Positions 7,481 to 15,884 of a stretch of 64,000 bases of DNA are shown one piece after another. The position numbers and the translations under genes are program-made. The notes under the pieces are model-generated. The model was not told the DNA's origin and searched no databases. It saw only the letters and a list, made by a program, of their open reading frames with translations. The stretch's first letter is position 1, and the number at the start of each line of letters is the position of its first letter. Source of the stretch: Tumebacillus sp. BK434 (GTDB lineage Bacteria; Bacillota; Bacilli; Tumebacillales; Tumebacillaceae); the NCBI RefSeq assembly GCF_004340785.1, contig NZ_SLXS01000004.1:372001-436000 (forward strand), in the 5' to 3' direction.

Positions 7481-8818
7481 TTGGAAGACCCTTTTGGCGG
7501 CAGTACTTCAGTTTTTGACTTTCTGTTGATCATCGTTCTTGTGTTGTTGAACGGATTCTTCGTCGCGGCGGAGTTCGCGATGGTCAAGGTGCGTTCAACT
7601 CGGATTGAACAGCTGGTCTTGGAAGGCAACAAACGGGCGGGTTTTGCCCAGCGCATCACCGACAAGCTGGACGCGTACTTGTCAGCAACTCAACTGGGGA
7701 TCACGATCTCGTCGCTGGCCCTCGGCTGGGTGGGGGAACGAACGTTATCGAAAGTGTTCGTCCTCTGGTTTGACGGCTTTGGTCTCAGTGATGCCATGCT
7801 GCATACGGTATCGGCCATCATCTCGTTTTCGATCATCACCTTCATGCACATCGTCCTCGGCGAACTCGCGCCGAAGTCGCTGGCGATCCAGCGCACCGAA
7901 GGCACGGTGCTGTGGACGGCAGGCCCCTTGATCTTCTTCTACAAGCTGATGTTTCCGTTCATCTGGATGCTCAACGGGACGGCCAACGCGTTTTTGCGCT
8001 TGATCGGCATCCGTCCGGCGTCTGACGCGGAGCTGGCGCATAATGAAGAGGAATTGCGGATGATCGTGACGCAAAGTCACGAGAGCGGTGTGATCGACGA
8101 AACTGAACGCACTCTGTTTGACAATATATTTGATTTCTCCAACCGCGTCGCCCGCGAGATCATGGTGCCGCGCACAGACATGAGCTGTCTGTATATCAAC
8201 CGTCCGTTCAAGGACAACTTGGCAAAAGCGGACTCGGAGAAGCATACCCGCTTCCCGCTCGTCCTGGAAGATAAAGACAACATCGTGGGCATCGTCCACA
8301 TCAAGGACCTCTATGCGGTGGCGCTGAGCGGCCGCGACGACATCTCGCTGGAGACGATCGCCCGCAAGCCGCTTACCGTGCCGGAGTCGATGCCGATCAA
8401 AGACGTGCTGAAGATCTTGCAGAAGAACCGCTCTGAGCTGGCGATCGTCATCGACGAATACGGCGGCACGGCGGGGATCGTGACCACCGAGGACATCCTC
8501 GAAGAGCTGGTCGGCGAGATCCAGGACGAATTTGACGAAGAGCGTCCGTTCATCGAAGAGCAGAGCGACCACGTGTCGATCGATGCGCGCATGCTGATCG
8601 ACGAGGTCAACGAATACTTCCACCTCAACATCGAATCGGAAGAGGTGGACACGATCGGCGGCTTCATCTATGCGCAGTTCCAGACTCCGTTTGTCGGCGG
8701 GAAAGTCGCGGTCGACAACTATCAGTTTACGATCACGGAGATGGATTCGCTGCGCGTGACGAGGCTGGCCGTCCGCCGCTTACAAGCGGTGGAAGAAGAA
8801 GATCTGCAGCTTGCGTAA
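7481..8818 (+). CDS. CNNM/CorC (HlyC) family transporter with CBS pair
   Basis: 445 residues. Order: DUF21/CNNM membrane domain with about four helices (residues 1-190), two CBS domains (about 205-335, including the NRSELAIVIDEYGGTAGIVT segment), and a C-terminal CorC_HlyC domain (about 350-440). The family is linked to Mg2+ and Co2+ export or homeostasis; the old name hemolysin is historical. The start is TTG with CAGGAG eight bases upstream, inside a hairpin. A terminator follows. Two CorA genes in the same window make magnesium handling a local theme, though no shared operon exists. Confidence 0.88.
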   Translation: MEDPFGGSTSVFDFLLIIVLVLLNGFFVAAEFAMVKVRSTRIEQLVLEGNKRAGFAQRITDKLDAYLSATQLGITISSLALGWVGERTLSKVFVLWFDGFGLSDAMLHTVSAIISFSIITFMHIVLGELAPKSLAIQRTEGTVLWTAGPLIFFYKLMFPFIWMLNGTANAFLRLIGIRPASDAELAHNEEELRMIVTQSHESGVIDETERTLFDNIFDFSNRVAREIMVPRTDMSCLYINRPFKDNLAKADSEKHTRFPLVLEDKDNIVGIVHIKDLYAVALSGRDDISLETIARKPLTVPESMPIKDVLKILQKNRSELAIVIDEYGGTAGIVTTEDILEELVGEIQDEFDEERPFIEEQSDHVSIDARMLIDEVNEYFHLNIESEEVDTIGGFIYAQFQTPFVGGKVAVDNYQFTITEMDSLRVTRLAVRRLQAVEEEDLQLA

Positions 8819-8837
8819 CCTTCATCTGAATCGAACG

Positions 8838-8865
8838 AAAGCCTGAGCGTATGCTCAGGCTTTTT
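8838..8865 (+). terminator. Terminator after the CNNM/CorC gene
   Basis: AAGCCTGAGC / GCTCAGGCTT hairpin followed by TTTTTC. Confidence 0.87.
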
Positions 8866-8902
8866 CTGTTGAACACTAGAGGGAAAGAAAAGGAGGGTCT
8901 GG

Positions 8903-10426
8903 ATGAAAAAGGTACTGACGTCGCTGCTTGGCAAGTGGCTCCAAGGTCAAGGCATGAACACGCAGCGCGGCGAACAGGATGTGCCGGACGTTCCGTTTGG
9001 CAGCGACGGTCAGGAGAACATCCGCCGCGTGATGCAGGCGTTGGGGAATCCGCCCGATCTGATCAGCGAGTCTTTCCGTTTTCAGAATCTGACCTTTCGG
9101 ATCCTCTATGTCAAAACGATGATCAACTTCGACTTCTTGCAGCGCGACCTGCTCGGACAACTGCAAAAGTTCTCTCACACCGGCCAGTTTGCGATGGGCC
9201 AGAAAAAAAGCACGGCACATCTGCAGGAAGCCTTGGCCTTACTGCTCGAAGGCTGGACGCTGGTCACCTTGCCCGGCCAAGACGGGTTCGTCTGCTTTAA
9301 GACGCAAGATGTGGTCGGCAGAAACGTCGGGCACGCGGAGAACCAATCGATCGTCATCGGGCCGCAAGAGGCGTTTAACGAGTCGCTGGAGTTAAACCTC
9401 TCCTTGATTCGCAAGCGGCTGAGAAGCGAGCAGCTGCGCATCGAAACGCACAAAATCGGTACGCTGACCCATACGACGGTCGCCTTGCTGTCGGTGGATG
9501 GCGTGGTCAACGAAAAGAACTTGCAGGAGATGCGGGAGCGGATCAAACTGGTCGACACAGATGCGCTGCTCGACTCGGGGACGCTGGCGCAATTGATCAA
9601 CGACCAGCCGTTGTCGCCGTTTCCGCAGTTCCACATGGTGGAGCGCCCTGACAGCGTGGTGTCGGCCCTGATCGACGGCAAAGTGATCGTGCTGGTCGAC
9701 GGCACGCCGTATGTGTTGATGGGGCCGAGCGCCTTTATTGAATTCTTTCATTCCCCGGAGGACTATTTCAACCGTTGGGCTTCGTCCAGTCTGGTCCGGC
9801 TGCTCCGCATTTTTGGCGTGTTCGTCTCGATCACCTTTTCGGCGATCTATGTGGCGGTCTTGACGTTTCACTATGAGGTCATTCCGGCGAACATGCTGAA
9901 GACAATCGCGATGTCGCGGGCCCGGGTGCCGTTTCCGCCGCTGTATGAAGCGATGTTTCTGGAACTGACCCTGGAGGTTCTGCGCGAGGCGGGCGCGCGG
10001 CTGCCGACCAAAGTCGGCCAGACGATGGGCATCGTCGGCGGTATCGTCATCGGGCAGGCGGCGGTGACGGCGGGGCTGACCTCGAACGTGATGATCATCA
10101 TCGTCTCCTTGTCGGCCCTGGCGTCGTTTGTGACGCCGTCCTACATGATGAGCAACGCGGTGCGGGTGATCCGCTTCCCGGTGATCCTCTTTGCCGGCTG
10201 GTGGGGCTTCGTCGGGATGATGGTCTGCCTGAACCTGCTGCTGATCCATCTGCTCAACCTGTCGTCGCTCGGAGCGCCGTATATGACGCCGTTTGCGCCG
10301 CTGCGGCTGGCCGATCTGAAGGACACGCTGATCCGGCTGCCCACGCAGATGCTGTCCAGCCGTCCGGCGTTGACACGAGCGCGGCGGGGATTGAAGAAAG
10401 AGCAAGGATCGATGAAGCGAAAGTGA
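8903..10426 (+). CDS. Spore germinant receptor A subunit (GerA family)
   Basis: 507 residues. A soluble N-terminal region (about 1-285) is followed by about five membrane helices (about 290-470) and a basic C-terminal tail, the layout of GerAA/GerKA proteins. VNEKNLQEMRERI and PFPQFHMVERPD-type segments are typical. A-subunits sit in the spore inner membrane and, with B and C subunits, form the nutrient-gated germinant receptor. AAAGGAGGG precedes the ATG. It heads the A-B-C operon, which is expressed in the forespore in known species. The germinant cannot be inferred. Confidence 0.92.
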   Translation: MKKVLTSLLGKWLQGQGMNTQRGEQDVPDVPFGSDGQENIRRVMQALGNPPDLISESFRFQNLTFRILYVKTMINFDFLQRDLLGQLQKFSHTGQFAMGQKKSTAHLQEALALLLEGWTLVTLPGQDGFVCFKTQDVVGRNVGHAENQSIVIGPQEAFNESLELNLSLIRKRLRSEQLRIETHKIGTLTHTTVALLSVDGVVNEKNLQEMRERIKLVDTDALLDSGTLAQLINDQPLSPFPQFHMVERPDSVVSALIDGKVIVLVDGTPYVLMGPSAFIEFFHSPEDYFNRWASSSLVRLLRIFGVFVSITFSAIYVAVLTFHYEVIPANMLKTIAMSRARVPFPPLYEAMFLELTLEVLREAGARLPTKVGQTMGIVGGIVIGQAAVTAGLTSNVMIIIVSLSALASFVTPSYMMSNAVRVIRFPVILFAGWWGFVGMMVCLNLLLIHLLNLSSLGAPYMTPFAPLRLADLKDTLIRLPTQMLSSRPALTRARRGLKKEQGSMKRK

Positions 10427-10436
10427 GGGGTAGAAG

Positions 10437-11540
10437 ATGGCGGCAGGCGGCTCGGCAGAACCGCATAAGCGGATCAATTCCATCCAGTTGTTGTTTTTGC
10501 TGCACACCGTTCCGATCGGGGTCGGGGTATTGGGATTGGTACGTTTTGTCGCCGACCGCAGCAACCATGACGCGGCGCTTGCTATTCTGCTCTCCGGTCT
10601 CTATCCGCAGATCGGGATCCTGTTTATCTGGCTGCTCTTGAAGCGATTCGGTTCCTACGGGCTATATGATGTGTTTCGGCGGTTGTTCGGGCGGTGGCTG
10701 GGCGGTTTGCTGTCGCTGTTGTTTGCGGCGTATTGCCTGTTCGCCACGGTGATGACGCTGCGCACGTTTGTTGAACTGGTCAACGCCTGGCTGTTTCCAA
10801 TGATGCCGGTGTGGGTGTTGACCGTGCTGTTCCTCCTGCCGATCATCTATGCGAGCTATGCGGGTCTGCAACTGCTGGGGCGGTACGCGATCGCCACGTT
10901 TTTTCTCACCGTCTGGATTTTTTTCATGAACTATTTTCCGATTGCGGAGGGCACGGTGTCGCACTTGTTGCCGATCGGCAGCACCGGGCTTACCAGCATC
11001 GTGCAAGGCAGCATGTTGTCCGCCCTGTCCCTGCTCGGCACAGAGCTGTTGCTGGTCTATTATCCGTACATCACGTACAAAAAGGATGTGCTGCCGGCCG
11101 CTTCGATCGCTTCGTGGGGTGTAACGCTCATGTACACGGGAACGGCGGTCACCACGCTGATGTTTTTCTCGCATGATCAGTTGAAAAAGACGATCTGGCC
11201 GCTGCTTACGATGTTCAAACACGTGCAGATCCCGTTTATTGAACGCTTTGAAACGATCATCATCGCCATCTGGCTTGTGCAGATCGTCAATACGTGCAGC
11301 ACCTATCTCTGGGCCGGGATGGAAGGGGTGCAAAAGGTGTTTCGCTTCCAAGCAATCTATTTATACGCTGCTTTCTTTTTGGGCGCGCTGATTCTCTCAA
11401 GTCGGATCGCGGGGCGGATCGAGATCAATTTCTACCTCAACATTCTGTCCAAGACGGGCATGGCGGTGATGGTCGTGCTGCCGGCCCTGCTCTGGCTGTT
11501 CGCCGTCCTGTTCCGCAAAAAAGGGGGAACCGCACCATGA
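10437..11540 (+). CDS. Spore germinant receptor B subunit (GerB-type permease)
   Basis: 367 residues with about ten hydrophobic helices. It belongs to the endospore germination permease branch of the APC amino acid transporter superfamily. B subunits carry the nutrient-binding pocket. The ATG lies 10 bases after the A-subunit stop with GAGGGG upstream, and the stop overlaps the start of the C subunit (ATGA). I see no disruption, so the receptor should be complete. Confidence 0.92.
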   Translation: MAAGGSAEPHKRINSIQLLFLLHTVPIGVGVLGLVRFVADRSNHDAALAILLSGLYPQIGILFIWLLLKRFGSYGLYDVFRRLFGRWLGGLLSLLFAAYCLFATVMTLRTFVELVNAWLFPMMPVWVLTVLFLLPIIYASYAGLQLLGRYAIATFFLTVWIFFMNYFPIAEGTVSHLLPIGSTGLTSIVQGSMLSALSLLGTELLLVYYPYITYKKDVLPAASIASWGVTLMYTGTAVTTLMFFSHDQLKKTIWPLLTMFKHVQIPFIERFETIIIAIWLVQIVNTCSTYLWAGMEGVQKVFRFQAIYLYAAFFLGALILSSRIAGRIEINFYLNILSKTGMAVMVVLPALLWLFAVLFRKKGGTAP

Positions 11541-12649
11541 AGGGAAAACGGGCCGCCCTGCTCGCCCTGTCGCTGTTTTTGACCGGTTGTCAGTCGCAGA
11601 CGTCGCAGCGGATTCTAGAGAAGCTTGGCGTCATCTCGGCCGTCGGCTTTGATCTGCAGGATGGCGACATTTTGTTTGGCACCTATGTGATTCCGAACTT
11701 TACGGAGACCGGCGGGGAGAAGATCGACGTGCTGACCGCGACCGGACATACTTCGAAAGAGCTGCGTTTCAACATGTCCCGCCAGTCGGAGCGGAAACTG
11801 GTCTCGGGACAGATCCGCGCTGTGCTGTACGGGGAGGACTTGGCGAGAAAGGGGCTCTTGCCGATATCGGACACCCTGTTTCGAGACGCGGAGATCGGAT
11901 CGCAGATTCATCTGGCGGTGGTGCAGGGCGAGGCGCGGGATTTTTTTCAAAAGCGCTACCCGGACAAGCCGAGCATCGACTTGTATCTCTACCGGATGAT
12001 GCGCAAGGAGATGGAAGAGAATACGATCCCGAAATCCAACTTGCACCTGTTTATCCACGACGCCTACGGGGTTGGGAAAGACCCGGTCCTGCCCTATCTG
12101 CGGCTGGGCAAAGAAGATGTGATCGTCGACGGTGTGGCGGTATTTCACAACGACAAGATGGTCGGAAGGATCAAAGCGGAAGAGGCCCGGCTGTTGGCCT
12201 ATATGGAAGGGCGCAAGTCGATCGGCGAACTCGATGTGGAGGTGCAGGAGAAGACGAGCAACGGCGAGAAGGCGCATGCGGTGATGATGTATATGGACAT
12301 CGGCCGCAAATTGACAGTCGCCAAAGCGAACGGGAAGCCGTCGTTTCATTTTGACGTGACGATTCGCGGTGCGATCACCGAATACACCGGTTTCCAGGAC
12401 TTGGAGCAGATGCCGGTGGTGAAAAAGCTGGAACAGACCTTTCAGCAAAATCTGCAGGAGCGGATTCAGCATGTCATGGATAAACTGCAAAAAGACTTTC
12501 AGTCCGACCCGCTCGGACTCGGGGAGCTGTACCGGTCGAAAGGGTTTGTGCCGGTGTTGGAGCAGGAGACGTGGTACAAACAGTATGCCGAGGCGAAGAT
12601 CGACGTGAAAGTGAACGTGACGATTCTGCAGACGGGGATGATTCACTAG
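11537..12649 (+). CDS. Spore germinant receptor C subunit (Ger(x)C lipoprotein)
   Basis: 370 residues from ATG 11537, which overlaps the B-subunit stop by four bases. A lipoprotein signal ends in the lipobox LTGC with C18 as the lipid-bearing residue. The remainder is the three-domain Ger(x)C ectodomain, with the characteristic LGVISAVGFDLQDG near the start and IQHVMDKLQKDFQSDPLGLG near the C-terminus. It anchors to the outer face of the spore inner membrane and completes the receptor with the two upstream products. Confidence 0.92.
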   Translation: MKGKRAALLALSLFLTGCQSQTSQRILEKLGVISAVGFDLQDGDILFGTYVIPNFTETGGEKIDVLTATGHTSKELRFNMSRQSERKLVSGQIRAVLYGEDLARKGLLPISDTLFRDAEIGSQIHLAVVQGEARDFFQKRYPDKPSIDLYLYRMMRKEMEENTIPKSNLHLFIHDAYGVGKDPVLPYLRLGKEDVIVDGVAVFHNDKMVGRIKAEEARLLAYMEGRKSIGELDVEVQEKTSNGEKAHAVMMYMDIGRKLTVAKANGKPSFHFDVTIRGAITEYTGFQDLEQMPVVKKLEQTFQQNLQERIQHVMDKLQKDFQSDPLGLGELYRSKGFVPVLEQETWYKQYAEAKIDVKVNVTILQTGMIH

Positions 12650-12703
12650 CGGAAAAGGGAGGCACCTCCGCAGGCGCCCGGACATATTGTAGAGACGGGA
12701 AGA

Positions 12704-12732
12704 TTGACGTGCCGTAGCAGGAAACCTATAAT
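12704..12732 (+). promoter_or_regulatory. Sigma-A promoter of corA
   Basis: TTGACG (12704-12709), 17-base spacer, TATAAT (12727-12732), about 60 bases before the ATG. It sits in the gap after the germination operon and separates the two transcription units. Confidence 0.78.
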
Positions 12733-12794
12733 CCAAAGTAGTAGAATCCAGACGGTTCCTGTCTCAGATTCGGAAGTGTGGGGAGGGCTGCGCT

Positions 12795-13778
12795 ATGATC
12801 AAGACTTATTTTTACAACCATGCAGAGGGCAAGATGTACCACGATGTCGACTTGACGCGCAGAGCCGAACTGTTGCAGGATACGCGAAATCTGCTGTGGA
12901 TTGACCTCTACAACTGCACGGCGGAAGAGCTCAAGCATGTCGGCAACATTTTTGACTTTCACCCGCTGGCGATCGAGGACTGCCTGCACGACAGCCCGCG
13001 CTCGAAAGTTGACCGTTATGAAGATGATGACGATCAATATTATTTCTTCGTCTTTCATGCGCTGCGTTACGATGAGGAGAAAGAGATTGAGATTTCGACG
13101 GAAGAGCTGAACATCTTCCTCGGCAAAAACTATCTGGTCACGATTCACAAGAAACCGCTGCAAACGATCGGGCGCATCGCCGCCGCTTCGCTGCGCAGCC
13201 ATCATTATATGAACCGCGGTCCCGACTTTTTGCTGTATTCGATGGTCGACGGCATCACCGACGAGTATTTCCCAATCTTGGAGCGCATTTCGGCACGGAT
13301 TGATGAGTTGGAAGATGAAATTTACGTGGAACCGGTGCATGAGATCACCGAGGAGTTCCTGGCCCTGAAACGTAACATCGTCTTGATCCGGCGGGTGATA
13401 CAGCCGCAGAAGCGGATCTTTGCGAATGTGAACGGGCGTTATTCGTTTGAGATCGATGAAGAGAACATTCCGTATTACATCGACTTGGTGGACCATCTGG
13501 AGCGCATCTCCGACGGGGTGGAGTCGTATCGCGACTTGATCTCCGGGGCGCTGGAAACCTACTATTCGCTTGTCACTTCCCGTACGAACGACACGATCCG
13601 CATGCTGACGGTCATCTCGACGGTCATGCTGCCGCTGACGTTTATCACCGGCTTCTTCGGGATGAACGTGCCGATCCCGTTTGGCGATTCGTACTTCTCG
13701 ACGGTGATCATCTTCGGCTGTTTGATGGGGATGACATACTGGATGTTGAAGCTGTTTCGCAAGCGCGGATGGATTTGA
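12795..13778 (+). CDS. corA: CorA family magnesium/cobalt transporter
   Basis: 327 residues. An acidic alpha/beta N-terminal domain and long stalk helix lead to two C-terminal transmembrane helices, with the selectivity motif GMN in ITGFFGMNVPIP and the basic tail LFRKRGWI. CorA forms a pentameric Mg2+ channel in the cell membrane. GGGGAGGG precedes the ATG. It is a paralogue of the partial gene at the left edge. It is monocistronic between its own promoter and a bidirectional terminator. Confidence 0.93.
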   Translation: MIKTYFYNHAEGKMYHDVDLTRRAELLQDTRNLLWIDLYNCTAEELKHVGNIFDFHPLAIEDCLHDSPRSKVDRYEDDDDQYYFFVFHALRYDEEKEIEISTEELNIFLGKNYLVTIHKKPLQTIGRIAAASLRSHHYMNRGPDFLLYSMVDGITDEYFPILERISARIDELEDEIYVEPVHEITEEFLALKRNIVLIRRVIQPQKRIFANVNGRYSFEIDEENIPYYIDLVDHLERISDGVESYRDLISGALETYYSLVTSRTNDTIRMLTVISTVMLPLTFITGFFGMNVPIPFGDSYFSTVIIFGCLMGMTYWMLKLFRKRGWI

Positions 13779-13800
13779 TCGGCGATTTGACCATTATGGA

Positions 13801-13832
13801 AAAGCCCCTGCAGATCTGCAGGGGCTTTTTGC
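13801..13832. terminator. Bidirectional terminator between corA and the tautomerase gene
   Basis: AAAAGCCCCTGCAGATCTGCAGGGGCTTTTT is an almost perfect palindrome serving both converging genes. Confidence 0.9.
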
Positions 13833-13841
13833 TGCGGGCAG

Positions 13842-14033
13842 CTATTTGTTTTTGTCGATGATCAGTTCGCCGCCGACGGCGTATTCGTCCGCTTTCATGT
13901 CTTTGATGAAGACGTGGACGCGGTCTTGCGGGATGCCGGCGATCTCGGCGACCGCATCGGTGATGCGTTTGGTGAGTTCGCGCTTTTGCTCGAGCGAGCG
14001 GCCTTCCATCCATTCGATATGTACAAACGGCAT
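13842..14033 (-). CDS. 4-oxalocrotonate tautomerase family protein
   Basis: 63 residues, the typical size. It starts M-P-F-V-H-I, so Pro2 becomes the catalytic N-terminal proline after Met removal. The segment IAGIPQDRVHVFIKDMKADEYAVGG, described here by its ends, is the usual family pattern including the second half of the active site. AAAGGAGGC precedes the ATG. Members tautomerise 2-hydroxymuconate or related enols. No aromatic degradation genes are nearby, so the physiological substrate is open. Confidence 0.87.
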   Translation of the reverse strand: MPFVHIEWMEGRSLEQKRELTKRITDAVAEIAGIPQDRVHVFIKDMKADEYAVGGELIIDKNK

Positions 14034-14189
14034 GTTGTGCGCCTCCTTTTTGGTGGTCGAGTGTTCCTGTTCATTATACACCTGCCGGGGAGGGCATGCA
14101 CCCAATTTAGACGGGCATGGGTGATTGTCCCCTGCAAAAAGCGGAGTAGGTGAGTAGGATGGAGTATCAACTGAAAAGGAGGAATTTCG

Positions 14190-14309
14190 ATGTCTGGAAA
14201 AGGTGTAACTTACGGTGGATACGGGATGTTTGGGGGCTTTACTCGCTGGGCGATCGTATTCCTGATCATTTTCGTGCTGTTCATTCTGCTTATGCCGGAA
14301 GCGTATTAA
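14190..14309 (+). CDS. Small Gly/Tyr-rich membrane protein (YjcZ-like, sporulation type)
   Basis: 39 residues. The Gly/Tyr-rich head (MSGKGVTYGGYGMFGG) is followed by TRW and one transmembrane helix (AIVFLIIFVLFILLM). AAAGGAGGAATTTCG precedes the ATG, giving a strong start. It resembles the YjcZ/YhfH class of tiny spore proteins. A close paralogue sits at 25912-26037; both contain FGG-[FY]-TRWA-[IV]-VFLIIFVLF. Function is unknown; a spore membrane role is inference from family resemblance. Confidence 0.75.
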   Translation: MSGKGVTYGGYGMFGGFTRWAIVFLIIFVLFILLMPEAY

Positions 14310-14328
14310 GCTTTGGAAAGGAAACGTA

Positions 14329-14361
14329 AGAGCCGAGGGGTGTGCCTCTCGGTTCTTTTGT
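14329..14361 (+). terminator. Terminator after the small spore-type gene
   Basis: AAGAGCCGAG / CTCGGTTCTT hairpin with GU pairing, then TTTGTT. Confidence 0.65.
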
Positions 14362-14379
14362 TAGAGGGGAGGGGGAGAG

Positions 14380-15180
14380 GTGCCAAAGCGGACAGGAACG
14401 AGCAAAGGCAGGAAAAAGCCGGCCCGGTCTGCATTGCGGAAGCCGTGGGTGCTCGATGAAGGACTGCGGCAGCTGATCCGCGGAGAAGCGGCGAAGTTGA
14501 AGCTGTCAGAAGAGGAGTATCTGCGGCTGATGACCCACTTTTCAGAAGTGGTGCGCACGTCGATCTTGCCGGCCGGAGTGCTGGACGGCGGGTTTTTGAC
14601 GATGATCCTGCAGAACCCGATGGTGATGGATATGCTGAAGGGCATGATTCAGAAAATGCTGTCGGGGGCGATGAACAAGAGCAAGTCGGTAAGTTCCGAT
14701 TCGAGCGGCGGGCTGCCAGCTCCGCAGATGCCCTACGGGCAACGCCAAGGGATGCAGCCGCCTGCGATGCGCGCGCCGCAAGGATTTGGAGGTCCCCAGG
14801 GCTTTAGAGGCCCGCAAGGCATGGGAGGCCCGCAAGGCATGGGAGGCCCGCAAGGTATGGGAGGCCCGCAAGGTATGGGAGGCCCACAAGGTATGGGAGG
14901 CCTGCCAGGCATGGGTGGTCTGCGAGGCATGGGAGGCCCGCAAGGTATGGGAGGCCTGCCAGGAATGGGTGGTCTGCAAGGCATGGGTGGCCCGCAGAGC
15001 TTTGGAGGCCAGGGCGGACCTGGGATGCTGGGGATGCCTTCGGGACAGCAGCAGGCACACGGAGCTCCAGGCGGAGCAGCTGAATCGCAGTCGAACGGTG
15101 CAGACGGAAGCGCAGAGGACGGGATGGGGCTGGATATGGACTCGATCGCACGGATGGTCGGGCAGTTTTTGAAGAAATAG
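14380..15180 (+). CDS. Gly/Met/Gln hexapeptide-repeat protein, unknown function
   Basis: 266 residues from GTG 14380 (GGGGGAGAG upstream). Three parts: a basic start (KRTGTSKGRKKPARS) and helical domain to about residue 105; a low-complexity region where GGPQGM-like hexapeptides repeat 12 times (about residues 137-208); and an acidic tail ending DSIARMVGQFLKK. The repeat is collagen-like only in glycine content, with Gly at two adjacent positions rather than every third. I do not recognise the N-terminal domain. A surface or spore-coat role is possible but not shown. Confidence 0.7.
   Translation: MPKRTGTSKGRKKPARSALRKPWVLDEGLRQLIRGEAAKLKLSEEEYLRLMTHFSEVVRTSILPAGVLDGGFLTMILQNPMVMDMLKGMIQKMLSGAMNKSKSVSSDSSGGLPAPQMPYGQRQGMQPPAMRAPQGFGGPQGFRGPQGMGGPQGMGGPQGMGGPQGMGGPQGMGGLPGMGGLRGMGGPQGMGGLPGMGGLQGMGGPQSFGGQGGPGMLGMPSGQQQAHGAPGGAAESQSNGADGSAEDGMGLDMDSIARMVGQFLKK
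14788..15003 (+). repeat. Twelve tandem 18-bp units coding for GGPQGM-like hexapeptides
   Basis: Units such as GGAGGCCCGCAAGGCATG repeat 12 times in frame, with drift towards GGCCTGCCAGG and GGTGGTCTGC variants. Because the unit is a multiple of three, copy-number change keeps the frame. Confidence 0.9.
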
Positions 15181-15186
15181 AACGGG

Positions 15187-15217
15187 AAAGCGGCGGTCCA
15201 GAATGGGCCGCCGCTTT
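15187..15217 (+). terminator. Terminator after the hexapeptide-repeat gene
   Basis: AAGCGGCGG / CCGCCGCTT hairpin followed by TTTTGC. Confidence 0.8.
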
Positions 15218-15230
15218 TGCTGACCGGTGA

Positions 15231-15482
15231 CTAGACGCGAAAGACCGGGCCTTTGGACAGGCTGGGCAGGTGGGTGGTGTTGGAGTTGACTTCTGCCGAA
15301 TGCGTCATGCCGATCTGCAAGGCTCCGCTGAGATTGTCGATCCTGATCTTGTCGAAATTGAACTCGATCTTGTCGATCACCAGCGTCTTCGCCGCCAGCA
15401 TCAGCCGGATGTGCTGATTCTCGCGCTCCAATTCCTCCACGCGCCGCCGCAGGTAATAATTCTCCTGGAGGAGATGATGCAT
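15231..15482 (-). CDS. Short GerPC-like coiled-coil protein
   Basis: 83 residues from ATG 15482, eight bases after AAAGGAGG; the longer ATG at 15506 contains that ribosome site and has none of its own. Residues about 3-35 form a charged coiled coil (LRRRVEELERENQHI). Then KIEFNFDKIRIDNLSGALQIG resembles the core of GerPC (consensus-like IEYKFDQLKVE-LEGTLNIG). GerP proteins affect coat permeability to germinants. This protein is less than half the usual GerPC length and stands alone, so the assignment is a resemblance only. Confidence 0.6.
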   Translation of the reverse strand: MHHLLQENYYLRRRVEELERENQHIRLMLAAKTLVIDKIEFNFDKIRIDNLSGALQIGMTHSAEVNSNTTHLPSLSKGPVFRV

Positions 15483-15560
15483 CGCCAAGACCTCCTTTTG
15501 GTGCATTGTATGGGTTGGTTGGGCACAGTGTGACTGGAAAAATATTTAGTATGTCATATA

Positions 15561-15590
15561 TCGACTGGTCTGCATAGAATGTGATATACT
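15561..15590 (+). promoter_or_regulatory. Probable extended -10 promoter for the 57-residue protein
   Basis: TCGACT (15561-15566), 18-base spacer, TGA-TATACT (-10 at 15585-15590), about 42 bases before the ATG. Confidence 0.5.
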
Positions 15591-15631
15591 TATCTCAGGG
15601 ATTGAACGAATTAGTGGAGGGGATTTCCGGA

Positions 15632-15805
15632 ATGCAGGAATATTTGGCTCGCAAGCGTGAAGAAATGATGTCGTATGTGCAAGAATGCGAACAGCGCTTT
15701 GGCATGTCCAGTTCCGAATTTGTTTCGTACTATCGCGAACTTGAGTCCCACGGGACCGAAGAAGAATATGACTGGTATGTGTGCCTGAACTTTTTGAGCG
15801 CGTAA
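15632..15805 (+). CDS. Small acidic protein, unknown
   Basis: 57 residues from ATG 15632, preceded by GTGGAGGGGAT. It looks helical and soluble, rich in Glu, Tyr and Ser (for example SSSEFVSYYRELESHGTEEEYDWY). No family recognised. Its own promoter, ribosome site and terminator support a real gene. The open frame extends upstream to 15581, but that part has no ribosome site. Confidence 0.65.
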   Translation: MQEYLARKREEMMSYVQECEQRFGMSSSEFVSYYRELESHGTEEEYDWYVCLNFLSA

Positions 15806-15851
15806 TTGTCTGCGCAAGATGAAAACGTTTACACACTCCATCGCATACTAC

Positions 15852-15884
15852 AAAGGGCGTGCCGTCTAGGCACGCCCCTTTTTT
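15852..15884 (+). terminator. Terminator of the 57-residue gene
   Basis: GGGCGTGCC / GGCACGCCC hairpin followed by CTTTTTTA. Its T-run reaches the stop codon of the converging HD-GYP gene. Confidence 0.85.

Noticed and set aside
14788-15003. CRISPR array or intergenic tandem repeat
   Set aside because: The units are contiguous without spacers, 18 bp long and in frame inside a coding region.
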